From QHXM01 sp032160165 (GTDB lineage: Bacteria > Acidobacteriota > Blastocatellia > Pyrinomonadales > Pyrinomonadaceae): 64,000 nt of DNA. Location of the stretch: the NCBI GenBank assembly GCA_032160165.1, contig JAVHWA010000025.1, positions 1 to 64,000 of the forward strand. Direction: 5' to 3'. This document shows, piece by piece, positions 1-8,574 of the stretch (within the stretch, counting starts at the first letter, position 1; the number at the start of each line of letters is the position of its first letter). Below the pieces are notes generated by a model. That model searched no databases. It saw only the letters and a program-made list of their open reading frames with translations, and had not been told where the DNA came from. The translations under genes were made by a program, and so were the position numbers.

Positions 1-474
1 ACCTTTGACACGTCGTCCGTTTGGAAGAAAGACGGCCGCGACAAATTTGAGCGACGCCTTTACATCTCGAATCTGGTCTCGATGTCCAAAGAGACCTATC
101 TCGCTGCCGACAGCAGCGGAAACCGCCGTGAGGGATTGTGCGGAGATTATCTGGATAACACAGTCAACAAAGCGGCCACCGCGCGCGGTGAGCGACTGGA
201 CACGAGCGGCCAATTAAAGATCTTCAGGAACATTGAATTGTCCGGTGAGGATGCTGGAGGCCCGAACCCTTACAACTTCGCGCCGAAAGAGCAGGTGGAA
301 AAAAAGCGCGACGAGCAGGTCAAAGAATTGAAAGACGCGGGCCGCATAATTTACACATTCAATTGGGACGCAACCGGCGCGAACGAGGCGGCTGATCTCG
401 AGAACGAGATGAAACGCACGCAGCCCACCATAGGACCGACACCAAAGGCGGGTTCCGGCAAAACCACCCCTTAA
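1..474 (+). CDS. Hypothetical protein, 3' part only
   Basis: An open frame runs from the first base of the window to a TAA at 472-474, giving 157 residues of the C-terminal part of a protein whose start lies outside. The sequence is hydrophilic and charged, with a Lys/Glu-rich stretch near its middle (EQVEKKRDEQVKELKDAG) and a Pro/Gly/Thr-rich tail. I do not recognise the family. An internal ATG at 82 exists, but the frame stays open and protein-like upstream of it, so the gene most likely begins before the window. The next gene, hemW, follows on the same strand after about 110 bases. Confidence 0.6.
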   Translation, partial: TFDTSSVWKKDGRDKFERRLYISNLVSMSKETYLAADSSGNRREGLCGDYLDNTVNKAATARGERLDTSGQLKIFRNIELSGEDAGGPNPYNFAPKEQVEKKRDEQVKELKDAGRIIYTFNWDATGANEAADLENEMKRTQPTIGPTPKAGSGKTTP

Positions 475-586
475 ACCTTCATGAAGAGTGTGGCGACTCG
501 CTTTCAGTTCCCGGCTGTTACTCTCGATAGAGAAAGCGGCGACGAGTGGCCGCACTCCACAGCATGATATAATCCACCTCACCGTA

Positions 587-1735
587 ATGACCGCTGCCGG
601 AATCTACATTCACATTCCTTTTTGTCGTGCTCGTTGTTCTTACTGCGACTTCGCCACAGGCGCGTACGAACCTGCGCTGGCCGATAGTTATGTGCGTGCA
701 GTTGCTAAGGAAATCTGCGAGTTTCGCGAAAACGAAGAGGAAGCCGACCAGCCGATCGAGGTAGACACCATCTACTTCGGCGGAGGTACGCCAAGTTTAC
801 TCTCCCCAGTTCAGGTCTCCACAATTCTCGCCGCAGTTCGCGATCGCTTTCGTGTGACGAGCCATGCGGAAGTGACTATGGAGATGAACCCGGGAACGCT
901 CACTCCACAAATTCTCTCGGGGTTTCGAGCACTGGGTGTCAACCGCGCGAGCTATGGTGCGCAGACTTTCGACGATAGCGAGCTACGGCGCCTGGGGAGA
1001 ACGCATACCGCGGACGATGTGAGGCAGACGATCTCCTATTTGCGCGAGGCGGGATTTGCGAACGTCAGCTTCGATCTCATTGCCGGCCTGCCGGGACAGA
1101 CCCTGGAACAATGGTCCCGGAATCTCGATCAGGCGATCGCGCTCAGACCTGAACATCTATCGTTCTATCTTCTCGAAGTTCACGGAGGAACGCCCCTCGC
1201 CGATCAGATCCGAAGAGGATCGCAGCCGCGTCCCGACGACGACGTTGCTGCCGAAATGTATCGATTGATCCTGGAGCGCGCGAGAGCAGTTGGGTACGAA
1301 CACTATGAGATTTCGAACCTCTGCTTGCCGGGAAACGAATCGCGACATAACACCAAGTACTGGACTGGGGAAGCAGTGTTCGGCTTCGGCTGTTCCGCTC
1401 ATTCATTCGATGGAGGGCGCTTGCGTTGGTCCAATGAACGTGACGCGCGCCGCTATGTCGAATCGATCGAAGCTGGCCGCACGCCGATTGTAGAGACGAT
1501 TGAGCTCGACGAACGGACCGTGCGAGCAGAGACAATATTCCTCGGGCTGCGCCTGATGCGCGGTGTGGATCTGGCGGAACATCGAGCGCGTTTCGGCTCC
1601 GACCTGAGGGATGACTATGGGTCGGGCCTCGAGCGATTGAGCGACGCGGGATTGATCGAGTTCGATGACGATCTCATGAGACTGACGACCTCGGGTGTAT
1701 TACTCTCGAATGAAGTGTTTGAGGTGTTTGTTTAG
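587..1735 (+). CDS. hemW: HemW-like radical SAM protein (coproporphyrinogen III oxidase family)
   Basis: This 382-residue protein carries the radical-SAM cluster motif C-x3-C-x2-C at Cys13, Cys17 and Cys20 (IHIPFCRARCSYCDF), followed by a YFGGGTPS motif and a C-terminal HemN-type domain. Its length and start match HemW, which is thought to deliver heme or act in oxygen-independent heme metabolism; true HemN is longer at the N-terminus. I chose the ATG at 587 because the conserved family start (MxxxIYIHIPFC) begins there; the frame is open back to 488 but that part is not family-like. A TATAAT hexamer at 568-573 lies just upstream, without a convincing -35 box. Confidence 0.88.
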   Translation: MTAAGIYIHIPFCRARCSYCDFATGAYEPALADSYVRAVAKEICEFRENEEEADQPIEVDTIYFGGGTPSLLSPVQVSTILAAVRDRFRVTSHAEVTMEMNPGTLTPQILSGFRALGVNRASYGAQTFDDSELRRLGRTHTADDVRQTISYLREAGFANVSFDLIAGLPGQTLEQWSRNLDQAIALRPEHLSFYLLEVHGGTPLADQIRRGSQPRPDDDVAAEMYRLILERARAVGYEHYEISNLCLPGNESRHNTKYWTGEAVFGFGCSAHSFDGGRLRWSNERDARRYVESIEAGRTPIVETIELDERTVRAETIFLGLRLMRGVDLAEHRARFGSDLRDDYGSGLERLSDAGLIEFDDDLMRLTTSGVLLSNEVFEVFV

Positions 1736-1744
1736 GAGTTGATT

Positions 1745-1883
1745 AAACGCAGAGGTCGCAGAGGACGCAGAGAAAGAAGTAGGAATTGGACGATGAAACA
1801 AAGGGATTGGAATGTAGATTTATCAGTGCTCATCTGTCTTTATCCTCTGCGTTCTCTGCGTTCTCTGCGCGCTCTGCGTTAAA
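1745..1883. repeat. Mirrored CGCAGAG array
   Basis: Left arm 1745-1776 holds about three tandem copies of CGCAGAG(G/A); right arm 1844-1883 holds about four copies of the reverse complement CTCTGCG. The arms are separated by about 67 unique bases and could fold in several registers. The right arm ends only 6 bases before the threonine aldolase start codon. The same word and layout recur at 55733-55852. Confidence 0.85.
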
Positions 1884-1889
1884 AACCAC

Positions 1890-2930
1890 ATGATTGACCT
1901 GCGAAGTGACACAGTAACCAAGCCCACGCCCGCCATGAGGCGCGCGATGGCGGAAGCCGAGGTGGGCGACGATGTCTATGGCGAGGACCCGACGGTCAAT
2001 CGACTGCAGGAACGCGCTGCCGAGCTCTTTGAAAAAGAGGCAGCCATCTTCGTGCCCACCGGTTCCATGGGCAACCAGATCGCGGTCAAGCTTCACACGC
2101 GGCCGGGAATGGAAGTTGTCATCGAAGAGCGGGGCCACATCTACAACTACGAGATGGCGGCCATGTCAGCGGTTTCTGGAACTCTTGCACGTCCGGTGCG
2201 AAGCCAGGATGGCACCGGCATCCTCAATTGGCCCGAGATAGAAGCTGGGATCCACGTCGGTGGGGCCTATTACGTAGCGCCAACCGGTCTGGTGGCCCTC
2301 GAAAACTCGCACAACCTCGCCGGCGGAACTGTCTATAGAAGCAAGCGCATCGAAGAGATCTCTGGCAAAGCCCACGCGATGAAGTTGCCGGTCCACCTCG
2401 ACGGGGCCCGTATCTTCAACGCCAGCGCCGCGGTCGGTGAATCGGTCGCTGAGCTCTCGCGCAGCGTCGATTCAGTGATGTTCTGTTTATCGAAAGGTCT
2501 GGGGGCCCCGGTCGGATCGATGCTCCTGGGTTCGCGCGCGTTCATTGATGAGGCGCGTGTTTGGCGGAAGATTCTTGGAGGAGGAATGCGTCAGGCGGGC
2601 GTGCTGGCAGCAGCGGGATTGGTGGCTCTCGAAGATTCGCCCGGTCTTCTGCCCCAGGACCATGCCAATGCGCGCCGGCTAGCCGAAGGGCTGGCGGAGA
2701 TAAGCGGTATACGCATTGATCCCGAGCAGGTGGTGACGAATATCGTACTCTTCGATGTGGCCGATACCGGGCTCGCGGCTGACGAGATTTGTGCCCGTCT
2801 CAAACCACACAACATCCTCGCATCCGGATTTGGGTCCTCGATCCGGATGGTCACGCACTACGACGTTTCCAGCGCTGATATCGAAGTTACGTTGCGGGAA
2901 ATGCGGAAGGCGGTGGTCGGTGGTCAGTGA
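1890..2930 (+). CDS. ltaE: Low-specificity L-threonine aldolase (PLP enzyme)
   Basis: Predicted to cleave L-threonine or L-allo-threonine to glycine and acetaldehyde in the cytosol. The 346-residue protein opens with the family signature IDLRSDTVTKPT, has the cofactor-stacking RGHIYNYE segment near His83, the HLDGARIFNA motif at about 170-179, and the PLP lysine at Lys202 in FCLSKGLGAPVGS. Length is normal for the family. No Shine-Dalgarno is visible: the bases just before the ATG belong to the right arm of a CGCAGAG mirrored array. The C-terminus (VVGGQ) is encoded by the first units of the next array. Confidence 0.9.
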   Translation: MIDLRSDTVTKPTPAMRRAMAEAEVGDDVYGEDPTVNRLQERAAELFEKEAAIFVPTGSMGNQIAVKLHTRPGMEVVIEERGHIYNYEMAAMSAVSGTLARPVRSQDGTGILNWPEIEAGIHVGGAYYVAPTGLVALENSHNLAGGTVYRSKRIEEISGKAHAMKLPVHLDGARIFNASAAVGESVAELSRSVDSVMFCLSKGLGAPVGSMLLGSRAFIDEARVWRKILGGGMRQAGVLAAAGLVALEDSPGLLPQDHANARRLAEGLAEISGIRIDPEQVVTNIVLFDVADTGLAADEICARLKPHNILASGFGSSIRMVTHYDVSSADIEVTLREMRKAVVGGQ

Positions 2931-3042
2931 TCGGTGGTCAGCAAATACTAATCTCGCGACCAGTTAACTACTGCTCGACGAGCACCCGACCACTGACCAC
3001 TGGCAACCGACCACCGACCACCGACCACCGACCACCGACCAC
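2911..3042. repeat. Mirrored GGTGGTC/GACCACC array
   Basis: Left arm 2911-2941 has copies of (C)GGTGGTC(A/G) and overlaps the end of the threonine aldolase gene. Right arm 2985-3042 has about eight copies of ACCGACCACC-type words. The right arm ends 3 bases before the cmk start codon, leaving no room for a separate ribosome-binding site. Confidence 0.85.
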
Positions 3043-3045
3043 TAG

Positions 3046-3717
3046 ATGATCATAGCAATCGACGGCCCGTCGGGTGCCGGCAAATCGACCCTCGGACGAC
3101 GGCTCGCGAGCGAGCTCGGCCTGCTCTACTTGGACACCGGCGCAATGTACCGCGCGGCCGCGTTAGCCGTCATCGAAGCGCAATTGGAGACGTCGCCTGA
3201 AGCCGACGTCGCAGACTTCGTCAGAGGTCTAAAGATCGATCTTGAGGGCGATTCGAATTCACTGCGCGTGTTGCTGAACGGGCGTGATGTCACTGACCAG
3301 ATTCGCAGCGACGAAGTAACGAACTGTTCATCCATCATTTCCACAATCCCGGAAGTCCGCCGAACGCTCGTCAACCGCCAACGAGAGCTGGGTCAATCCG
3401 GGCGTGGCGCGGTGCTCGACGGACGCGACATCGGCACCGTGGTTTTCCCTCAGGCAGATGTGAAATTCTTTTTGACAGCCGAGCCTGAGGAGCGTGCTCA
3501 GAGAAGATTCGAGCAGGACCGTTCAAGAGAGAGCGTCACCACCATCGACGAGACGCTGGCGGAGATCAACACGCGTGATCGGAGGGATTCCACCCGCGGT
3601 GATTCTCCACTGGTCGCGGCGCCTGACGCGATTGTGATTGATTCGACAGGGCTCTCGGTGGACCAGGTTTTCGAACGGATAATGGACGCGATAGACGAGC
3701 GTAGCGCAAACTGTTAG
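3046..3717 (+). CDS. cmk: Cytidylate kinase
   Basis: Phosphorylates CMP and dCMP to the diphosphates using ATP. The protein is 223 residues, the normal length. The P-loop GPSGAGKST sits at residues 7-15, the CMP-binding LYLDTGAMYRA segment follows at about 27-37, and the LDGRDIGTVVFP motif lies near 124-135. The ATG at 3046 gives the canonical MIIAIDGPSGAGKS start. The gene begins directly after a repeat arm, so its translation start is embedded in repeat sequence. It is followed by riboflavin synthase 58 bases downstream, with no clear terminator between. Confidence 0.95.
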   Translation: MIIAIDGPSGAGKSTLGRRLASELGLLYLDTGAMYRAAALAVIEAQLETSPEADVADFVRGLKIDLEGDSNSLRVLLNGRDVTDQIRSDEVTNCSSIISTIPEVRRTLVNRQRELGQSGRGAVLDGRDIGTVVFPQADVKFFLTAEPEERAQRRFEQDRSRESVTTIDETLAEINTRDRRDSTRGDSPLVAAPDAIVIDSTGLSVDQVFERIMDAIDERSANC

Positions 3718-3775
3718 TTTGCGCAGAAGCTTTAAGACGCACCCGCAGACCAGCAAATTGCGTTACTGAAATCTT

Positions 3776-4432
3776 ATGTTCACAGGCATCATCGAAGAAC
3801 TGGGACGCATAACCCGCGTCGAGAAACGAGGAGAAGGCGCGCGCATCGTAGTCGAGGCGCACGCGGTCACCGAGGGCACCGCTGAAGGTCATTCGATCGC
3901 GGTTAATGGAGTATGCCTGACTGCAATTGACGTCCATTCGAATTCATTCTCGGCCGATGGTTCGAGCGAGACGTTACAACGTTCGACGCTCGGGCGCCTT
4001 CGTGCCGGGTCGGCCGTAAACCTGGAGCGAGCTGTCACCCCTTCGACGCGGTTGGGCGGACACATCGTTCAGGGCCATGTTGACGCTCGAGGACGATTCC
4101 TGAATGCGACCGAACACGGAGGTTCGTGGACGGTGCGAATCGCTTATCCGCAAGAGGTTGCGCGGTACCTCGTATTCAAAGGTTCGATTGCTGTCGAAGG
4201 CATCAGCCTGACCATTGCCGCGCTGACCGAGGAATACTTTGAGATCGCGATCATCCCCAAGACCTGGGAAGTGACGAATCTTTCGCAGCTCGAACGGGGT
4301 GATGAAGTCAATCTCGAAGCAGATATCATTGCCAAATACGTTGAACGGATTCTCTCCACCTCGCCTGCCGCGAAGGCTGACAAGCCTTCATCGCTGACAC
4401 TTGAGAAGTTGGCCGAACTCGGATACAAGTAA
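3776..4432 (+). CDS. ribE: Riboflavin synthase, alpha type
   Basis: Dismutates two 6,7-dimethyl-8-ribityllumazine molecules into riboflavin and a pyrimidinedione. The 218-residue protein shows the two internal lumazine-binding barrels expected: the first starts MFTGIIEELG and includes GVCLTA, and the second starts GGHIVQGHVDARG and includes IAVEGISLTIA. The ATG at 3776 gives the canonical start. No FMN riboswitch is recognisable in the 58-base gap upstream. Another riboflavin gene, a RibBA, lies 4 kb downstream, so the pathway is only loosely clustered here. Confidence 0.95.
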   Translation: MFTGIIEELGRITRVEKRGEGARIVVEAHAVTEGTAEGHSIAVNGVCLTAIDVHSNSFSADGSSETLQRSTLGRLRAGSAVNLERAVTPSTRLGGHIVQGHVDARGRFLNATEHGGSWTVRIAYPQEVARYLVFKGSIAVEGISLTIAALTEEYFEIAIIPKTWEVTNLSQLERGDEVNLEADIIAKYVERILSTSPAAKADKPSSLTLEKLAELGYK

Positions 4433-4519
4433 ATCAAGCGTAGCTCGAATGATCCGGCAAGCGGCAGGCCCAGCACAGGAGCCGCCAACAACACCCTCAC
4501 GGCCCGAAGGAGCGTTGAG

Positions 4520-5143
4520 ATGGCCACCAAAACCCTTCGCATATTGCTCTTCATTATTCTGATGTTCGGCGCTTATGAAAGTGCGGCACACGCCCAGGAG
4601 AAGATCCCTCCTGAAAAGCGCGAGTTGATAAAAGAGCTCCTTGAATTGACCGGCGGAGCAAAGAACATCAACGCAATGCTGGACGCCATGAGTCAGCAAC
4701 AGGAGCGAGATCTTCCCAGGCTCCTGGCTCAAGCCGCCTCGAGTAACGAGAGGCTGACACTCACGCAACGAGCCGAGCTGGAACGCAGTATCAAGGAAAG
4801 CACGGTTAGGGTGAACGAAAGGATGAGGGAACTCTACCTGCGCGTGAATGTTCCACAGATGATAGTGGATATGGCTGCGTCCAGTTTTGACAAACACTTT
4901 ACCGAAGGCGAGCTCAAAGAGTGGATCGCATTCTATAAGTCGCCTGTAGGAAAAAAGAGCGTTGAATTGCTGCCGGTGATGATGACCGAGATGATGGTTA
5001 AGATGAGTGAAAGCCTGCTACCGAAGATCCAGGTGGAACTGGAAAAGATTATCGCGGACGAAGCAAGGCATTTGGACGAAGGGATAAGCGCGGCGTCGAC
5101 ACCGAAGCGGGTTTCGAAGCCGAGGAAACGCGCGCGGCATTGA
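4520..5143 (+). CDS. DUF2059 domain protein, exported
   Basis: A 207-residue protein with a clear signal peptide (hydrophobic LRILLFIILMFGAYESAAHA, cleavage likely after AHA). The mature part matches the DUF2059 layout: an N-terminal helix around KRELIKELLELTGGAKNI and a C-terminal segment FTEGELKEWIAFYKSPVGKK, where a residue run before the final helix is typical of the family. The function of DUF2059 is unknown; it is common in periplasmic proteins of Gram-negative bacteria. The last 20 residues are basic (PKRVSKPRKRARH), which is unusual for a periplasmic protein. Confidence 0.8.
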   Translation: MATKTLRILLFIILMFGAYESAAHAQEKIPPEKRELIKELLELTGGAKNINAMLDAMSQQQERDLPRLLAQAASSNERLTLTQRAELERSIKESTVRVNERMRELYLRVNVPQMIVDMAASSFDKHFTEGELKEWIAFYKSPVGKKSVELLPVMMTEMMVKMSESLLPKIQVELEKIIADEARHLDEGISAASTPKRVSKPRKRARH

Positions 5144-5199
5144 GCCTCTCTCGTCGCGGGACACGAGCTTGTTTGGTCGCCAATTCTTAAGCAAGGTAT

Positions 5200-6330
5200 A
5201 TGAGACCGTCGTTTAATCTACCGGTAATCCTGAATCTTCTCGGCGCGGCGCAGGCCCTTCTGCTGGCCATCGCGCTGTTGAGCATCAAGCGCGGTCAAAA
5301 GACCGAGAACCGTCTCCTCGCGGCCTTCGCCTTCGCCATTGCGATATTGATCGGCGGCTCAACCTTAATTTCCACGCATTACAACGAGCTGTGGCCACAT
5401 CTGACGCGAATCTCGCATCCATTTGATTTTCTGGTTGGACCGCTGTTTTATCTCTACCTCAGAACGCTGCTCACACGAAACAAACTTTCCGGAAGAGATG
5501 TGCTGCATTTCGTGCCCTTTGTGCTGTGCATCCTCTATCTGGTTCCCTACTATCTTCAATCTGCCGAATTCAAACTCATCAATGTTGGTTCGCCTCAATA
5601 CGCCCAGTGGTATTTCGTGAGGACGGCCGTAGCGCTGCTTCAGGGCGTGGTCTATGTCGGTTTCTCTGTCTTCACGCTTACAAGGTTTTCACGGAAACTC
5701 AATAAGGACAGGTCGCCCGCTGGAACGGCGGTCCTCGTCAAGGCGCGTTTCGTGGTGTTCTCTGTCCTGGCGCTTCTGGTCATCGCCATCCTTCGATATC
5801 TCTTTGACCTTCAGTTCCCGGCTTACACGGGATATACGAATCTGATCCTGCCGCTCGGGGCGACTGCCTTCGTCTACACGATTGCCTATTCCGGGTTGAA
5901 GAGATCCGAGTGGCTGGAAACCGAGAGTTCGTCGCCCGCGAAGAAGTATGAGCGATCGAATTTGACGCCCGAGAGGTCTGAAAGGTATCTCAAACGACTG
6001 CTCGAGGTAATGGACACCGACAAGCCGTATACCGACGGAGAGCTGACAATCCAGAAGCTGGCAGAGAAGCTAAAGATCTCCGCGCCGCACCTTTCGCAGA
6101 CGATAAATGAGAGCTTGAATCAGAGTTTCTCAGACTTTATCAACACCTATCGGGTCGAAGAGGCTAAACGACAACTTCTCGAACCAAAGAGGAAGCATTA
6201 TTCCATCCTGGCCATCGCTGAAGAGGTGGGGTTCAATTCAAAGTCCTCCTTTAACGCCGCCTTCAGGAAATACACCAACGTCACTCCTTCTGAATTCAGA
6301 AAAGCCGCAAACGGAAACCGCGCCGGCTGA
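5200..6330 (+). CDS. AraC-family regulator with multi-pass membrane N-terminus
   Basis: The 376-residue protein has about seven hydrophobic segments in residues 8-240, then a cytosolic C-terminal AraC-type double helix-turn-helix at about 265-370, seen in LTIQKLAEKLKISAPHLSQ and ILAIAEEVGFNSKSSFNAAFRKYT...TPSEFRK. This architecture is common in Bacteroidetes and Acidobacteria and suggests a membrane-bound sensor acting directly on DNA. An AAGG lies 5 bases before the ATG. The next gene, a serine hydrolase-DUF4214 fusion 236 bases downstream, is a possible target, but this is inferred from position only. Confidence 0.85.
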   Translation: MRPSFNLPVILNLLGAAQALLLAIALLSIKRGQKTENRLLAAFAFAIAILIGGSTLISTHYNELWPHLTRISHPFDFLVGPLFYLYLRTLLTRNKLSGRDVLHFVPFVLCILYLVPYYLQSAEFKLINVGSPQYAQWYFVRTAVALLQGVVYVGFSVFTLTRFSRKLNKDRSPAGTAVLVKARFVVFSVLALLVIAILRYLFDLQFPAYTGYTNLILPLGATAFVYTIAYSGLKRSEWLETESSSPAKKYERSNLTPERSERYLKRLLEVMDTDKPYTDGELTIQKLAEKLKISAPHLSQTINESLNQSFSDFINTYRVEEAKRQLLEPKRKHYSILAIAEEVGFNSKSSFNAAFRKYTNVTPSEFRKAANGNRAG

Positions 6331-6566
6331 ACGGCCCAGTCCCTCAAGACCTCCTGATAAGCGTCAAGAAGTCCTGAATCGTGATTCCGGACGTGCACAT
6401 TTGCGCGTCAGGGCGACCGATTGCCGAGAATTCTCTACTAATAAGCAGCAAGACGCGTCGTCGTTCTGTTTGACGAAATAATCTACTCTCCCGCGCAGAT
6501 TATCTCTCCCGCACTGACGATAACCATCACTCAGGTCGAGCCATATCACGAACAGGAGACATTGTT

Positions 6567-8420
6567 ATGAGAGTGCGACTTCTTTCCATCCACAATCCCA
6601 CAAGCGCCGGCGCAGGCCTGCGCCGTGTGTTTATGCTCAGCCTGACGCTGATATTCATTTTGAATTATTGTCCGCCGAGGACCTTCGCTCAGCAGGGCAC
6701 GATTGGTGATGAGGCGCGGCTTCAACAGTTTGAGCAATCGCTGGACGCCCTGCGACAGCAGTACAGGATACCGGGGCTCTCGGCAGCGATTGTGGTCCGC
6801 GGGAGAATCGTCTGGGAAAAGGGCTTTGGATATCAGGACGTTGAGAACGGGATCCCGGCGACTCCGGACACGCCTTACCGCATCGCGTCGTTGACGAAGA
6901 CCTTCGCCTCAACTCTCCTCATGAGGTGTGTCGAACGGGGCACGCTCAATCTCGACAGTCTGATCAGTAATTACACCTACGCTTTCCCGGAGCGCAACGC
7001 CACGGTTCGTCATGTCTTCACGCACACTTCGGAAAACCCGCCGGGCGCCTACTACCGCTACAACGGCAATCGCTATTCGTTTCTCACATATGTGATTGAC
7101 GCGTGCGCGGGGGAACCGTTCCGCAAGGTGCTGGCTAATTCGATTCTTGACCCGCTGGAAATGAAAGACTCCGTGCCGGGACAGGATATGGAATCACCGT
7201 CACCGCAGGATGCCGCGATGTTTAGTCCCGAAACTCTGCAACGATACTCGAGCGTTATCCAGCGGCTCGCCAAACCCTACACGGTTAACAGTCAGGGTCA
7301 GACGGTTTTGTCCACTTATCCCCCACGGACTATCAGTGCGTCCGCAGGACTGATCTCTACTGTGCGCGACCTGGCCCGCTATGACGCTGCTATCGACAAT
7401 CACACACTGCTTCAGCCAGAGACGCAGGAACTGGCGTGGACAAACGCCGTCTCCAATCAGAATGGCCAGACGTTGCCGTACGCGCACGGCTGGTTCGTCC
7501 AGCGATATAGCAATCAGCGACTGGTATGGCATTACGGTTACTGGCCCACCTTCTCGTCCTTGTACCTAAAGCTTCCATGGCGCAACGCGACGCTCATTCT
7601 GCTCGCCAATAGCGATGGACTGAGCGCTCCATTCAGCAATGCACTTGGCGGAGCCGGCAACGTCACAGGATCTCCTTTCGCCAATCTGTTTCTGCAGATG
7701 CTCGAGGATCCCGAAGCCTTTACCACCAACCAGATCGACAGCACGCCCTTCTTCATCAGGCAACACTACCGCGACTTTCTCAACCGCGAGCCCGAGCCGG
7801 GCGGTTATCAAGCCTGGCAGGACATCCTGAATAGCTGCGGCCCCGGAGACACGCGATGCGATCGGATCGAGGTGTCGTCGGCCTTCTTTCGTTCACCGGA
7901 GTTTCAAGCGCGCGGCTACTTCGCCTATCGCTTCTACTCGACGGCCCTGGGCCGCGTTCCTCATTACAGTGAGTTCATGCCCGATATGCAGCGAGTCAGC
8001 GGCTTTCTCACGAGCGATGAATTGGAAGCGAATAAAGCCGCTTTCAGCCAGGAGTTTACGACGCGGCCCGAATTCAAGAGCCGCTACGACTCGCTCACCG
8101 ACCCGACCGCATACGTAAATGCACTGCAAGCGACTGCGGGCGTCGCTCTTCCGCAGAAGCAATCGCTAATCGACGACCTCGCTGCTGGCCGGAAATCTCG
8201 GGCCGAGATCTTGAGGGCCGTGGCAGAAAGCAACGAGGTCTATCTGAAGTTTTACAACGAGAGCTTTGTGGTCATGCAGTACTTCGGTTACCTCCGCCGC
8301 GATCCGGACATTCTCTATCTCGAGTGGATCAAGACGATGAACGAGACAGGAGGTGATTACCGCACCATGATCAACGGCTTTATGAATTCCTCTGAGTACC
8401 GTGGGAGATTCGGCCCCTGA
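6567..8420 (+). CDS. Serine hydrolase (class C beta-lactamase fold) fused to DUF4214
   Basis: This 617-residue protein starts with a signal-type hydrophobic stretch (about residues 16-36), then a beta-lactamase/transpeptidase-like domain with the catalytic SxxK as SLTK, a YxN-type motif in YRYNGNRYS and a late HGW motif in place of HTG. From about residue 395 the protein changes to a DUF4214-like region, visible in FIRQHYRDFLNREPEPGGYQ and again near MQYFGYLRRDPD, a domain often found in secreted or S-layer-associated proteins. An AGGAG lies 9 bases before the ATG. The substrate is unknown; peptide or ester hydrolysis at the cell surface is a reasonable inference. Confidence 0.85.
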   Translation: MRVRLLSIHNPTSAGAGLRRVFMLSLTLIFILNYCPPRTFAQQGTIGDEARLQQFEQSLDALRQQYRIPGLSAAIVVRGRIVWEKGFGYQDVENGIPATPDTPYRIASLTKTFASTLLMRCVERGTLNLDSLISNYTYAFPERNATVRHVFTHTSENPPGAYYRYNGNRYSFLTYVIDACAGEPFRKVLANSILDPLEMKDSVPGQDMESPSPQDAAMFSPETLQRYSSVIQRLAKPYTVNSQGQTVLSTYPPRTISASAGLISTVRDLARYDAAIDNHTLLQPETQELAWTNAVSNQNGQTLPYAHGWFVQRYSNQRLVWHYGYWPTFSSLYLKLPWRNATLILLANSDGLSAPFSNALGGAGNVTGSPFANLFLQMLEDPEAFTTNQIDSTPFFIRQHYRDFLNREPEPGGYQAWQDILNSCGPGDTRCDRIEVSSAFFRSPEFQARGYFAYRFYSTALGRVPHYSEFMPDMQRVSGFLTSDELEANKAAFSQEFTTRPEFKSRYDSLTDPTAYVNALQATAGVALPQKQSLIDDLAAGRKSRAEILRAVAESNEVYLKFYNESFVVMQYFGYLRRDPDILYLEWIKTMNETGGDYRTMINGFMNSSEYRGRFGP

Positions 8421-8423
8421 CAA

Positions 8424-8487
8424 TTGCGGATTTCGGATTGCGGATTATGTATCACGAACGTGCGCTATCGATCCCAATCCGCATTCC
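8424..8487. repeat. Short mirrored GCGGATT array
   Basis: Left arm at about 8424-8446 has three degenerate copies of (T)GCGGATT; a right arm with the inverse AATCCGC sits near 8475-8482. It lies directly behind the hydrolase stop codon and before ribBA, in the same position as the other mirrored arrays, but is smaller. Confidence 0.6.
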
Positions 8488-8574
8488 CGGACTGGCAAAG
8501 ATACTCAGTCGCAAAAATAGAACCTTTCGGGTAACATAGGGGGCGACCGCTCGCCCCAAATCTATGACTGAGTA

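Noticed and set aside
1143..1535. Long open frames on the minus strand inside hemW
   Set aside because: They follow the GC-rich reading of the real gene and have no family-like sequence.
1745..1883. CRISPR array
   Set aside because: The repeated units are 7-8 bases long, adjacent without spacers, and mirrored; no cas genes are present.
3718..3775. FMN riboswitch before riboflavin synthase
   Set aside because: The gap is only 58 bases and has none of the RFN element's conserved stems.
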